Shown here: in pieces, positions 21,116 through 29,689 of the stretch
How the letters are laid out: each line of letters opens with the position of its first letter
How positions within the stretch are numbered: position 1 is the first letter of the stretch
Assembly (NCBI GenBank): GCA_023252155.1
Contig: JAHEXJ010000002.1
Span: 1-64,000, forward strand
Source of the DNA: Actinomycetes bacterium
Lineage (GTDB): Bacteria; Actinomycetota; Actinomycetes; Nanopelagicales; Nanopelagicaceae
Length of the DNA stretch: 64,000 nt
Direction of reading: 5' to 3'
Notes under the pieces: model-generated
What the model was told of the DNA's origin: nothing
Database searches by the model: none
Seen by the model: only the letters and a program-made list of their open reading frames with translations
Position numbers and translations under genes: made by a program

Positions 21116-22309
21116 GTGTCCAAAAAAGTAAGAGTTCTCTCTGGAGCGCTTGGCTTGATTCTGGCGACCACCGCCCTTGCCGCGATGCCAGCAAATGCCG
21201 CGGTTAATTCCGCGACAGCCCCTAATGCCTCAGCGTTTGGTGGAATAGCGAAGTTGATTAAGGCTGCCCAAAAAGAAGGCACCTTAAACCTCATCGCAAC
21301 CCCACGCGACTGGGCTGACTATGGCGACGCCATGGACATTATGACCAACGTTTTCGGAATCAAGATTGTTAGCGACAACCCAGACGGATCATCCGCCCAG
21401 GAAATTGAAGCAATTAAGACAACGAAGAACATGACAAAGATGCCAGACGTTGTCGACATTGGTCTTTCTCACGTTGCAGAAGCAACCGGTTTGTTCGCAA
21501 ACTACAAAGTACGCAACTGGATCGACATTCCTAAGGCTTGGAAAGATCCATCAGGTAACTGGTACGGCGCTTACACAGGCAGCATTGCACTGTGCTACGA
21601 CTCATCCGTAACTCCTGCGCCAACATCGATTGCCAGCCTTGATAACCCTGCTTACAAGAACATGTTCGCAATTCAAGGCGATCCAACTGCTGCTCAGCAA
21701 GCATTGATTTCAGTCTTTGCAGTTGCCGTTGCTAAGGGCGGAGGCCTAACCAACATTCAAAAGGGAGTCGACTTCTTCCACAAGTTGAAGTCAGAAGGCA
21801 TCTTCGTTCCTGTAGTTGCTAACGCAACATCGTTTGCATCGGGTTCATTCAAGATCAATCTCGGATGGGACTACAACGCTTCTGGCTTTATTGCCCAGGC
21901 AGCCACCATTGGAAAGACCGTCAAGTGCGTCTATCCAAAGGATGCAAACGTTGCTGGTACTCCATACGTGCTTGCGATCAACAAGACCGCTCCACACCCT
22001 GCAGCAGCTCGTCTCTGGGAAGAACTGATGTTCTCTGAAGTCAACGGCAAGTTGGCTAGCGAGTTCACCTCAGCAGACAAGGCTCTTCCATTGGATCAGC
22101 AGTTTGCATTGGCTATGGGCGGACAGAACACCTATGTAATGGGTGGGGCAACGCCAATCACCAACGTCCAGATGATTCGAAAGGGCACAAAGACAGCGCC
22201 TGCTAAGGCTGTTGGAGTTCCTTCGGGCCTGCCAAAGTCTGTTCTACCAACCTTGGCTCAACAGGCAACGGCTACGGATGTGCTAAAGACCGCCTGGCCA
22301 AAGATCTGA
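21116..22309 (+). CDS. ABC transporter substrate-binding protein (iron/polyamine/phosphonate-type family)
   Basis: 397 residues with a Sec signal peptide (SKKVRV, hydrophobic core, cleavage near ANAAVNS). The mature part has the type II periplasmic-binding fold of the Fe3+/spermidine/2-aminoethylphosphonate group: AAQKEGTLNLIATP, DVVDIGLSHV, WYGAYTGSIALCYDSS and PYVLAINKTAPHPAAARLWEELM. No lipobox cysteine is visible. GTG at 21116 with AAAGG upstream. First gene of a binding protein-permease-permease-ATPase operon. The ligand cannot be read from the sequence. Confidence 0.85.
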   Translation: MSKKVRVLSGALGLILATTALAAMPANAAVNSATAPNASAFGGIAKLIKAAQKEGTLNLIATPRDWADYGDAMDIMTNVFGIKIVSDNPDGSSAQEIEAIKTTKNMTKMPDVVDIGLSHVAEATGLFANYKVRNWIDIPKAWKDPSGNWYGAYTGSIALCYDSSVTPAPTSIASLDNPAYKNMFAIQGDPTAAQQALISVFAVAVAKGGGLTNIQKGVDFFHKLKSEGIFVPVVANATSFASGSFKINLGWDYNASGFIAQAATIGKTVKCVYPKDANVAGTPYVLAINKTAPHPAAARLWEELMFSEVNGKLASEFTSADKALPLDQQFALAMGGQNTYVMGGATPITNVQMIRKGTKTAPAKAVGVPSGLPKSVLPTLAQQATATDVLKTAWPKI

Positions 22310-22319
22310 GGTCAGCAAT

Positions 22320-23234
22320 TTGTCACAAGTAGTGACGGATCGGACCGGTTCCCGAAAGGGGGCCGGTCCGCTCCAATACAAAGCAGGCAAAGCACGTAAG
22401 GGCACTTTCAAGTCCCTTCTGCCCCTTCTTCCCTTTTTGGCCTTTGTCGCTTATTTCCTTGTCTTTCCGCTGACGTACATTGTTCGCGACGCGTTCTTAA
22501 GTAATGACGGTCATTTCACCTGGGATAACTTCGCAGAATGCTTCAAAGGCGTATATGGGCATTCCTTTTATGTGTCGATTCGCCTATCTGTGATTTCCGC
22601 TCTCATTGGAGCAGTTGCGGGTTCACTAATCGCCAGCGCAATCGTAAAGACCGGCTCTCGGACTCGAAGAGCAGTTGCGGCCACGGCCTCTGTTCTCGCG
22701 AATACTGGTGGCGTCCCTCTTGCATTCATGTTTATGGCGGCCTTCGGTGCTGAAGGTTTGGTGACTAAGTCGCTCAAGGCCATAGGTTGGAATATTTACG
22801 CAGGTTCATTCACTCTTTTCTCCGCTACTGGCATCATTCTTGTTTATTGTTTTTTTCAGATCCCCCTCATGGTTTTGATCTTCACTCCTGCGCTGGAGAA
22901 TGTGAAACCAGAGTGGCGAGAAGCAAATGACTCCCTAGGAGGCACACGTAGGTCGTACTTCACAAGAATTGCTGTGCCACTTCTTTTTCCGGCTTTTCTA
23001 TCCACTTCGCTGTTGCTATTCGCGAATTCCTTTTCGGCGTACGCAACCGCCCGTGCAATGACTGCCGGCACCCTTCCACTCATGCCGCTGTTAATCGGTA
23101 ACTTGGTCGATGGGAACGTTATTGCAAATCAAGAGCATTTGGGTCACGCCATGGCAGTATCTATGATTGGCGTTTCCATCATTGTCATGTCCATCTATTT
23201 GGCGGTCTTACGTTTTTCAAGGGTGAAGCGATGA
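22320..23234 (+). CDS. ABC transporter permease (PotB-like)
   Basis: 304 residues, about six membrane segments after a basic cytoplasmic N-terminus. The ATPase-docking EAA loop is at about EWREANDSLGGTRRSYFTRIAVP. TTG at 22320 has GAGGTC upstream; no ATG fits. Its stop overlaps the next permease start (ATGA). It forms the channel with the following gene. Confidence 0.87.
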   Translation: MSQVVTDRTGSRKGAGPLQYKAGKARKGTFKSLLPLLPFLAFVAYFLVFPLTYIVRDAFLSNDGHFTWDNFAECFKGVYGHSFYVSIRLSVISALIGAVAGSLIASAIVKTGSRTRRAVAATASVLANTGGVPLAFMFMAAFGAEGLVTKSLKAIGWNIYAGSFTLFSATGIILVYCFFQIPLMVLIFTPALENVKPEWREANDSLGGTRRSYFTRIAVPLLFPAFLSTSLLLFANSFSAYATARAMTAGTLPLMPLLIGNLVDGNVIANQEHLGHAMAVSMIGVSIIVMSIYLAVLRFSRVKR

Positions 23235-24010
23235 AGAAGAAACTCAATGCCCTCAACTATCTTGTGCTTCTTGGCGCAAGTGCTTTCTTCATTTTCCCGA
23301 TCATCGGCGCTACGGAATTTTCTCTCCGCGCAAACGGTGCGACAACTCATAATTTCTCGAACTTTCAATGGGCGATTCAGCAAGATGGTTTCAAGACCAA
23401 TCTTGGGGTGTCCTTAAGGCTAGCGATCTTGACGGCGATAGCAGTACTGGTTCTGATGGTTCCGACAATTGTCTATCTTCACTTAGGCGGAGCTCGATGG
23501 AAAAGGCTTATCGAGTTCATCTGCCTGGTACCTCTTGTCGTCCCTGTCATTTCATTTGCACTTGGCGTTTCGACAGCATTCCCAACCTTCCTTCAATCCA
23601 CAGTCTATGAGCTCTCATTCCTATACGTGATTATTTCCATGCCCTACACATATCGTGCACTAGATGTTGGACTGTCATCAATTCCTCTTGTGACTTTGGT
23701 GGAGGCCTCTCGCGCTTCAGGTGCTTCGATGAGGCAGACGTTGATGTTCGTCATAGTTCCCACGATCCGAAGTGCAGTTAATGGTGCGATATTTTTGGCG
23801 GTGGCACTTTCGTTGGGCGAATTCACTCTGGCTGTTATTCTGCACTGGGATACGTTCCCGACTTGGATTGCAAATATCTCCCAAGGGCATATTTTGGCGG
23901 CGATTGCGCTATCAGTGCTGTCCTTAGTCGGAGCCTGGTTAATCGTTCTAGTATTTGCAATTGCTCCCAAATCCTTTCGTTCCAATAAAGCTCAGGAGGC
24001 TGCAGCGTGA
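23231..24010 (+). CDS. ABC transporter permease (PotC-like)
   Basis: 259 residues, about six membrane segments; EAA loop VTLVEASRASGASMRQTLMFVIVP. Overlaps the upstream permease by 4 bp and the downstream ATPase by 4 bp (GTGA). Second half of the heteromeric channel. Confidence 0.87.
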   Translation: MKKKLNALNYLVLLGASAFFIFPIIGATEFSLRANGATTHNFSNFQWAIQQDGFKTNLGVSLRLAILTAIAVLVLMVPTIVYLHLGGARWKRLIEFICLVPLVVPVISFALGVSTAFPTFLQSTVYELSFLYVIISMPYTYRALDVGLSSIPLVTLVEASRASGASMRQTLMFVIVPTIRSAVNGAIFLAVALSLGEFTLAVILHWDTFPTWIANISQGHILAAIALSVLSLVGAWLIVLVFAIAPKSFRSNKAQEAAA

Positions 24011-25074
24011 CAACGGAGAATAGAGTTTCTGTTCAACTTAAAGGTCTTCGCAAGGTGTATGGAGACGCCGTCGCGCTCGAGAACTTCAGCCTCGAATTGG
24101 CACCTGGTGAGTTAGTCGCGTTGCTCGGTCCATCTGGTTGCGGAAAGACGACCGCTCTTCGTATTTTGGCCGGCTTGGACACAGATCACGAGGGTCAGAT
24201 CATTATTAATGGCAAGGACATCGCCAGTGTTCCCGCGAACAAGCGGAATATGGGAATGGTTTTTCAGGCTTACTCGCTCTTTCCAACAATGACGGTGGAG
24301 GAGAACGTCGCGTACGGATTGCGTGTACGTAAAGTCGATCGCGAAAAGCGTCGAGCAAAGGCACAAGAATTGCTTGAACTCGTCGGGCTCGGAAGCATGG
24401 GTAATCGTCTTGCCCACCAACTTTCCGGTGGCCAGCAACAGCGAGTGGCCCTGGCGCGCGCCTTGGCCATTGAGCCCAACGTTCTGCTCTTGGACGAGCC
24501 CCTTTCGGCTTTGGACGCGCAAGTTCGTACCCAGCTTCGTGATGAAATCAAAAGAATCCAGACGGAAGTTGGAACCACAACGCTATTCGTCACACACGAT
24601 CAGGAAGAGGCGATGGCCATCGCTGATCGCGTAGGAGTAATGCGCCACGGAGTCCTCGAGCAATGCGCACCACCGCAAGAGGTCTACCTCAATCCCACAA
24701 ACGTTAAAGTTGCAAAGTTCGTCGGCGCGATGAATCTACTTCCCGCGGAAATTGTTTCATCGACCGAGTTGCGAGTTTTCGGCCACACGGTCGCACTGAG
24801 GGCCTCCGACACAGGCGCGCCATCCGGCAAGACAGGAATGGCACTCGTCCGACCCGAGCAGTTGTCATTGAAACTGGGCGACGGTAAAGGACCGGCAAGT
24901 GCAACTGTTGTCAGTCGCACGTTCCTAGGTCCGCTAACGCGAATCTCCGCGAGGATGATTTCGGATTCGAGCACACTCTTTATTTCTATGCCAAGTGCGC
25001 AGGCGCTGCAGTTTGTCGAAGGCTCAACGGTCGACGTTGATATCCACGCGACTTCCGTTCTGCTAGATGCTTAG
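24007..25074 (+). CDS. ABC transporter ATP-binding protein (PotA/FbpC-type)
   Basis: 355 residues. Walker A GPSGCGKTT, Q-loop in GMVFQAYSLFPTMTVEENVAYGL, signature LSGGQQQRVALARAL, Walker B VLLLDEPLSALD, and a C-terminal TOBE domain (about 270-355) typical of iron/spermidine/phosphonate importers. GTG at 24007 overlaps the permease end. Its 3' end lies 3 bp from the convergent metallophosphoesterase gene. Confidence 0.92.
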   Translation: MTTENRVSVQLKGLRKVYGDAVALENFSLELAPGELVALLGPSGCGKTTALRILAGLDTDHEGQIIINGKDIASVPANKRNMGMVFQAYSLFPTMTVEENVAYGLRVRKVDREKRRAKAQELLELVGLGSMGNRLAHQLSGGQQQRVALARALAIEPNVLLLDEPLSALDAQVRTQLRDEIKRIQTEVGTTTLFVTHDQEEAMAIADRVGVMRHGVLEQCAPPQEVYLNPTNVKVAKFVGAMNLLPAEIVSSTELRVFGHTVALRASDTGAPSGKTGMALVRPEQLSLKLGDGKGPASATVVSRTFLGPLTRISARMISDSSTLFISMPSAQALQFVEGSTVDVDIHATSVLLDA

Positions 25075-25077
25075 TTT

Positions 25078-26634
25078 CTAGCGCTTACTAATTCGTAGGA
25101 CGGTATTCCTCGCTTCGGGGATCCCTTCGTACCATCGAAATCCGTGCTTCGCACCGAGTTCTTCACGTCTTTGCCAGACATTGGCGCTAAGAACTCGCGA
25201 TAACGCTGCGATCTCCACGGGAGTCTGCGCCCTCGCGTAATCGTTGCCTGCAAAGTGGTCGACAATCGTGAGACCGATATAGATATCTCCATCTTCTGCT
25301 CTGACGACTTCAACTGTGCGCGATTGCTGGGGCCAGTCAACATGTGAGGCAGTTTCAACCTGCCAGAACCCAGAAACTCCTTCTTCTGAACCTATCCACT
25401 CGACATGATGGCGATGCTCATGTCCTGCAAGCCAGAGGATTACCTGCGGGTACTTCAAGAGCATCTCTTTGATTTCATCGCGACAAACCCGACGCCCAAT
25501 CGGAGCGTAATCATTGAACATCAGCATCAGCGGGTGGTGCGACGAGAGAATAACCGGCTTAGTGGAATTAGATATTTCTCCTTCGAGCCAGACAAATTGA
25601 GTTTCATCAAGCGAGCCTTGCCACCCACCAAATTGGTTGACGCTATCGATAACAATCAACTTCACTGCCCCGAGATCGGTCGAGTAATACATTGTTCTTG
25701 TGTCGACGTTTTGTTGGTTAAACCCGTGACCAATTGGCGCACCGGGGGAGGTGAGATGCAGTGCGGCGAATTGCCCCCGATCGAGGGCACGGCGTTCGAC
25801 ATCGGCGGCTACTACGACATAGGCAGCATCACTGGAGGCCGGATAATCGGCTGGCCCTACCTCATTGAATGCGCCAAGCGTTTCTTCCAGAGTCATCGAC
25901 GAAGGTAAGGACTCATATCGTCGATCACCCATCATTTCGACGTTTGTGCCTTCATTTGGAGTTACGGTGCCTTGCAGCAACGCATCATGATTGCCATGCA
26001 CGGCAAACCATGGAACGTCTAATCCCGTTGCAACAAAAGGTGTTCGGCAAGAATCAAGCAAACCAGGCACGATCGGGAATCCGTACTTTGCACGAGCATC
26101 GTCATCATCTTTGCCATCGGGTGTTCCGTGGGGATGCCAGTACTTGGTGTCGTAGTGATCGGTGCCCTCGTCCATCACGCCTTCGTACTTCTCAAAGGTC
26201 CCCGAATCGGGACGTATTGGCTGACCATCAAGAAGAGCGAGGTACCAATTCACTTCGTTGAGTTGCGCGTTATCCGTCGTATCACCAGAAACGATGGCTG
26301 CTTGTACCTGCTGACCCGATAAGGGACCAACGTTGATGCGATTGAGTGACTGAACCATCGATTCCACGACGTGTGGAGTGAGCATGGAATGGGGGCGATA
26401 AGTTCCGATCGTCCCGACTTGTTCGCGAATCGGACTATCTGGATCGGCCCAGCGATCGAGGAATTCGGGACGTATTGGAGATTGTGCATCGCAAACATGT
26501 AAATCAGATAGATGGTGCATTACGAGAAGCACATCAAATTCTTTTGGAAATCTCTCTCCTAAATGTGGTGGGTTGGAAACTTCTTCGAGTTCACGCCAGC
26601 CTTTTTCATTTGGAACGCCACGTCTGAAAGCCAT
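25078..26634 (-). CDS. Metallophosphoesterase, PPA1498 (TIGR03767)-like family
   Basis: 518-residue calcineurin-like phosphoesterase with long inserts. Metal ligands are in HHLSDLHVCDAQ (about residue 40), VSGDTTDNA, VHGNHDAL, SSHHPL and AGHEHRHH, in the family order. Members are usually described as exported by Tat; this copy starts MAFRRGVPNEKG with no signal peptide, so it may be cytoplasmic. It faces the ABC importer operon with a 3-bp gap, which would fit hydrolysis of an imported phospho-compound, but the substrate is unknown. Confidence 0.8.
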   Translation of the reverse strand: MAFRRGVPNEKGWRELEEVSNPPHLGERFPKEFDVLLVMHHLSDLHVCDAQSPIRPEFLDRWADPDSPIREQVGTIGTYRPHSMLTPHVVESMVQSLNRINVGPLSGQQVQAAIVSGDTTDNAQLNEVNWYLALLDGQPIRPDSGTFEKYEGVMDEGTDHYDTKYWHPHGTPDGKDDDDARAKYGFPIVPGLLDSCRTPFVATGLDVPWFAVHGNHDALLQGTVTPNEGTNVEMMGDRRYESLPSSMTLEETLGAFNEVGPADYPASSDAAYVVVAADVERRALDRGQFAALHLTSPGAPIGHGFNQQNVDTRTMYYSTDLGAVKLIVIDSVNQFGGWQGSLDETQFVWLEGEISNSTKPVILSSHHPLMLMFNDYAPIGRRVCRDEIKEMLLKYPQVILWLAGHEHRHHVEWIGSEEGVSGFWQVETASHVDWPQQSRTVEVVRAEDGDIYIGLTIVDHFAGNDYARAQTPVEIAALSRVLSANVWQRREELGAKHGFRWYEGIPEARNTVLRISKR

Positions 26635-26763
26635 GAGGGGTAGCCTAAAGGATTATTTCCTCACTTACGCTTGGAAATCTGGGTTTTTGATTGGCGACAC
26701 GGTTGCTAAGGGATTACAGTGCAAATGACACATGAGATATGTGCCCCAACGAAAGGCACGAAA

Positions 26764-26931
26764 ATGACCGGAAAATTAGACCAAGCGAAGGGCCACGCGA
26801 AGCAAGCGATTGGCGACCTGACTGGAAGCAAGAAACTCACCGCCGAAGGAAAGATTGATGTCGCGGCTGGTAAGGCCAAGGAAGTAGTCGAAAAGGCCAG
26901 TAAGGCAGTAAAAGGCGCTACCAAAAAGTAA
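26764..26931 (+). CDS. CsbD-family stress protein
   Basis: 55 residues, lysine- and alanine-rich, with the CsbD pattern GKLDQAKGHAKQAIGDLTGS and AEGKIDVAAGKAKEVV. Family members are abundant general-stress proteins of unclear mechanism. ATG at 26764 chosen because it opens the conserved domain and has GAAAGG upstream; the frame starting at 26719 adds unrelated residues. The upstream gap 26635-26763 shows no other gene. Confidence 0.85.
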   Translation: MTGKLDQAKGHAKQAIGDLTGSKKLTAEGKIDVAAGKAKEVVEKASKAVKGATKK

Positions 26932-26956
26932 AGAATTCCTTCAATAAGATACCTGC

Positions 26957-27589
26957 GTGATTATCGATGTCTGGGCTGACGTTGTATGCCCTTGGTGTTT
27001 TATTGGCCGACGCCGTTTGCAGAAAGCGCTTGCAGAATTCGCCCATCGAGATCAAGTAGTGGTGCGTCATCGCGCATTTCAACTCCAGCCCGAAATCGAT
27101 GAGGTCGTGCCTACAACTCAGTACTTGGCCAGGAAATACGGCGCGCCAGAATCTCGAATTGCGGAAATGCAGGCCAACGTCTGTGCCATCGCCGACGGAG
27201 AGGGTCTTTGTTACAAACTTGATGAAACCCTGTCGGGAAATACGGTAGATGCGCATCGGCTTCTTCTGATGGCGGCAGACATCGGCAAGCAGGACGAACT
27301 TCTTGAAGCTATGTTTCACGGCTATTTCGAAGCCGGAAAATCACTCTTTACTCCTGGAGACTTGTTGGCCATTACCGACGAAGTCGGAATTAACCACCAA
27401 CTTGCCACGAGCCTTCTCGTTTCAGATCAATATCGCGAACAAGTAGCCGAAGATGCCCGAATGGCGCATTCACTCGGTGCGAGCGGTGTGCCCTTCTTCG
27501 TCTTCGACATGAAGTTCGGCATCTCCGGCGCACAGCCGTTGGAAACGTTCGCGCAAACCCTTGAGGCGGCTTGGAAAGAGTCCGCTTAA
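26957..27589 (+). CDS. DsbA-family oxidoreductase (FrnE-like)
   Basis: 210 residues, thioredoxin-fold protein with the CPWC redox motif at about residues 11-14 (VWADVVCPWCFIGRRRL) and the cis-proline region GVPFFVFDMKFGISGAQ. No signal peptide, so cytoplasmic like FrnE of Deinococcus and actinomycetes, where a role in oxidative stress or polyketide chemistry has been proposed. GTG start at 26957 with a weak AAGAT ribosome-binding site. Confidence 0.85.
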   Translation: MIIDVWADVVCPWCFIGRRRLQKALAEFAHRDQVVVRHRAFQLQPEIDEVVPTTQYLARKYGAPESRIAEMQANVCAIADGEGLCYKLDETLSGNTVDAHRLLLMAADIGKQDELLEAMFHGYFEAGKSLFTPGDLLAITDEVGINHQLATSLLVSDQYREQVAEDARMAHSLGASGVPFFVFDMKFGISGAQPLETFAQTLEAAWKESA

Positions 27590-27593
27590 GGTT

Positions 27594-28565
27594 TTAGGAT
27601 TTTCGTCCCGAAAAGGCCAGCAATCGTTCCGTGTTCTCAGCGGAATCTGCAACAGAAATTTCCGGACCGAATAATCCTGAAGCTCTGCCTTCTGGACTAA
27701 TCGTCTGACGCGATATACCAAGGACGTAGTCGGCCACAGCGGGGGAGACTTCGTAAGTTTGTCCCGTCGCCTTGGCAATATCGATTGCGTGGATGAGTAG
27801 TTCGATATTTAAGATGTTGGCAACAATCGTTGCGGGAAGCTCATTTGTCCCGAGAGTGAGCATTCCACCAAGGCCACGTTTGCTGAACGTTTCGATGATC
27901 TTTTGGGAAAGATCTGCCAGGCGCACTTCAAATGAGGCATCAACGTCCGTCGTCGCTGGAATTCCGAGACTCTTGGCAATGCTCACTATTGATCCGTATT
28001 GGTGGTCGATGAGTTGCTGAACGTTGAATTCGGTGCAAGGTGTCGGGTTGAGAAGGTCGGATGATTTCACGTTATAGAGCGTTACCTGCGCAAGCGCTAA
28101 GGCGACATCTGCGCTCTTCAACTCATTGAGATTGTCTGGGGATGCATTCCAGGGATCGTTGGTCGCCTTAGGCGTCGTCACGAATTGGACAAGTCGATCC
28201 AAGAAGTAATTCCAGCCCTCGGCGTGTTCTATTTCTTGATGCTCGGTCAAGCCTTCATGAACCAGGCGAAGGTTTGTTCCTTCCTTGTATGGTTCAAAGG
28301 TAACGGTGATTTTCGAGGCACCAGGTTGAAGGCTCGGGTCATTCACCCATCCAAATGTGAATGAGACATGTTTGCCGGGTTCGATTTCGGTGAAATTGCC
28401 CATCGCGTAGTTGCGCGGGGTGATCGTCCAGCAGAATTCCCCTCCTAGTTTTAAATCAACGCGTGCAGAAATCGCGCACCACCGGCGGAGGCGTTCGGGT
28501 TGTGTAACTAGATCAAATGCTGAATCAGGATCAATCGGTAGAAAAACGGTTCTGTCGTAAGCCAT
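27594..28565 (-). CDS. SRPBCC (AHSA1)-domain protein fused to a TIGR03086/DinB-like domain
   Basis: 323 residues. Residues 1-145 are an SRPBCC/AHSA1 domain (START-like lipid-pocket fold; FLPIDPDSAFDLVTQPERLRRWC, GWNYFLDRLVQFV). Residues 150-323 look like the actinobacterial TIGR03086/mycothiol-maleylpyruvate-isomerase group (CTEFNVQQLIDHQYGSI, ELLIHAIDIAKATG). ATG at 28565 is seven bases after AAGGAG and overlaps the ArsR stop; GTG at 28568 is an alternative. ArsR/AHSA1 pairs are common; substrate unknown. Confidence 0.75.
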   Translation of the reverse strand: MAYDRTVFLPIDPDSAFDLVTQPERLRRWCAISARVDLKLGGEFCWTITPRNYAMGNFTEIEPGKHVSFTFGWVNDPSLQPGASKITVTFEPYKEGTNLRLVHEGLTEHQEIEHAEGWNYFLDRLVQFVTTPKATNDPWNASPDNLNELKSADVALALAQVTLYNVKSSDLLNPTPCTEFNVQQLIDHQYGSIVSIAKSLGIPATTDVDASFEVRLADLSQKIIETFSKRGLGGMLTLGTNELPATIVANILNIELLIHAIDIAKATGQTYEVSPAVADYVLGISRQTISPEGRASGLFGPEISVADSAENTERLLAFSGRKS

Positions 28566-28879
28566 CACATCTCTCCTTTGTTGTGGTGTATTTCTTTAGC
28601 CTCTGTGACCAACAGATCGAGTTCATTGGTCCAGAATCTTTCGAACATCCCTTGGAGTTTGGAGACTCCTTCGGGCTTGAGGGAGTAGTACCTATTCCGA
28701 CCCTCTTTGCGTGCCCTAATCAGTCCGACCTCGACTAGAAAGAGCAGGTGCTGCGAGATGGCCGATCTGCTGACCGGGAAGTGGACGCTGAGCTCAGTTA
28801 CCGTCTTTTCGCCCTGGCCAAGTAGTTGGACCAATTGGCGCCTGTTCGGGTCGCTGATCACCTCCCATAAATCGGCCAT
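28565..28879 (-). CDS. ArsR-family transcriptional regulator
   Basis: 104-residue winged-helix regulator: MADLWEVISDPNRRQLVQLL, recognition helix VSRSAISQHLLFLVEVGLI, wing KEGRNRYYSL. No cysteine metal site is seen, so it belongs with the non-metal group that partners AHSA1 proteins. A perfect 16-bp palindrome nine bases upstream of its start is the likely operator, implying autoregulation of this two-gene operon. Confidence 0.9.
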   Translation of the reverse strand: MADLWEVISDPNRRQLVQLLGQGEKTVTELSVHFPVSRSAISQHLLFLVEVGLIRARKEGRNRYYSLKPEGVSKLQGMFERFWTNELDLLVTEAKEIHHNKGEM

Positions 28880-28887
28880 GTGGATAG

Positions 28888-28903
28888 GTTAGCGTACGCT
28901 AAC
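28888..28903. promoter_or_regulatory. Perfect 16-bp palindrome, likely ArsR operator
   Basis: GTTAGCGTACGCTAAC reads identically on both strands and sits 9-24 bp upstream of the arsR start. TTAGC...GCTAA half-sites resemble those bound by ArsR-type repressors paired with AHSA1 proteins. Confidence 0.7.
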
Positions 28904-28927
28904 GCATTTATCGACCAATGAAAAGGG

Positions 28928-28978
28928 TTGAAAAAAGATTTTCTCTTATGTATCTATCTTGCACACACTGATATATCA
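28928..28978 (+). promoter_or_regulatory. Promoter and palindromic operator of the GntR gene
   Basis: TTGAAA (28928-28933) and TATCTA (28951-28956) are 17 bp apart, a good primary-sigma promoter. Just downstream lies the perfect 10-bp palindrome TGATATATCA (28969-28978), nine bases before the ATG at 28987; its position over the transcription start region suits autorepression by a FadR-type GntR protein. Confidence 0.55.
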
Positions 28979-28986
28979 TCAATTTC

Positions 28987-29652
28987 ATGATTCTGGCCGC
29001 CCTGCCTTCCAGGGTAAAGAGCAATCTCTCGCAATCTGATGAGGCCTACAACCAGATTCGTTCAATGATTGTCTCGCTCGAACTTGAGCCCGGTTCTCTC
29101 ATTAACGAGAGCGAGCTCATGGATCGATTGGGGTTTGGCCGTACTCCGATTCGTGAAGCGCTTCGCACTCTTGCCGGCGAAAAACTCGTAGATGTTTATC
29201 CAAGGCGCGGAATGTTTGTAGCCAGCGTTGATGTGCAGAACTTGTCGTCGATCTCCGAAGTACGCGCAGTTCTTGAAATCAAAGCGGCCAGCCTTGCTGC
29301 TCAACGATCGACTCCTGAGGATCGTGAAACGACGATCGCTTTGATCGCCGAGATCGATGCGATCAAAGGCGCACCCAATATGAAGAAGCTCATTCAATTG
29401 GATCAACGGATACATCGTCACATTTACAAGAGCACGCACAATTCGTTTCTAGAGACTTCCCTCGAGCAGTATTACGGGCACGCACTTCGGATTTGGTTTT
29501 TAGCACTTGATCGAGTTGAAGATCTTTCCGAAGCCGTCATTGAGCATCGCGCTTTGCTTATTGCAATTCGCGATAGTGATTCAGACGGTGCAGCAAAGGC
29601 GATGCGGGATCACGTAGAAGGTTTTGAAGGCAGTATCAGAAAAAATCTCTAA
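28987..29652 (+). CDS. GntR-family regulator, FadR subfamily (FCD domain)
   Basis: 221 residues. N-terminal winged helix (about 15-80: AYNQIRSMIVSLELEPGSLINES, GRTPIREALRTLAGEKLV, YPRRGMFV) and C-terminal all-helical FCD domain (about 95-215) with the metal-binding pattern of D..H (LDQRIHRHIY) and later His (EHRALLIAI). It heads the dehydrogenase-etf-fhs-fds gene run 37 bp downstream, so it is the probable controller of that arm; the ligand may be a betaine catabolite. Confidence 0.88.
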   Translation: MILAALPSRVKSNLSQSDEAYNQIRSMIVSLELEPGSLINESELMDRLGFGRTPIREALRTLAGEKLVDVYPRRGMFVASVDVQNLSSISEVRAVLEIKAASLAAQRSTPEDRETTIALIAEIDAIKGAPNMKKLIQLDQRIHRHIYKSTHNSFLETSLEQYYGHALRIWFLALDRVEDLSEAVIEHRALLIAIRDSDSDGAAKAMRDHVEGFEGSIRKNL

Positions 29653-29689
29653 CACAACAAGTTCGCGACAAGAAGAAAAGGATCGAGCC

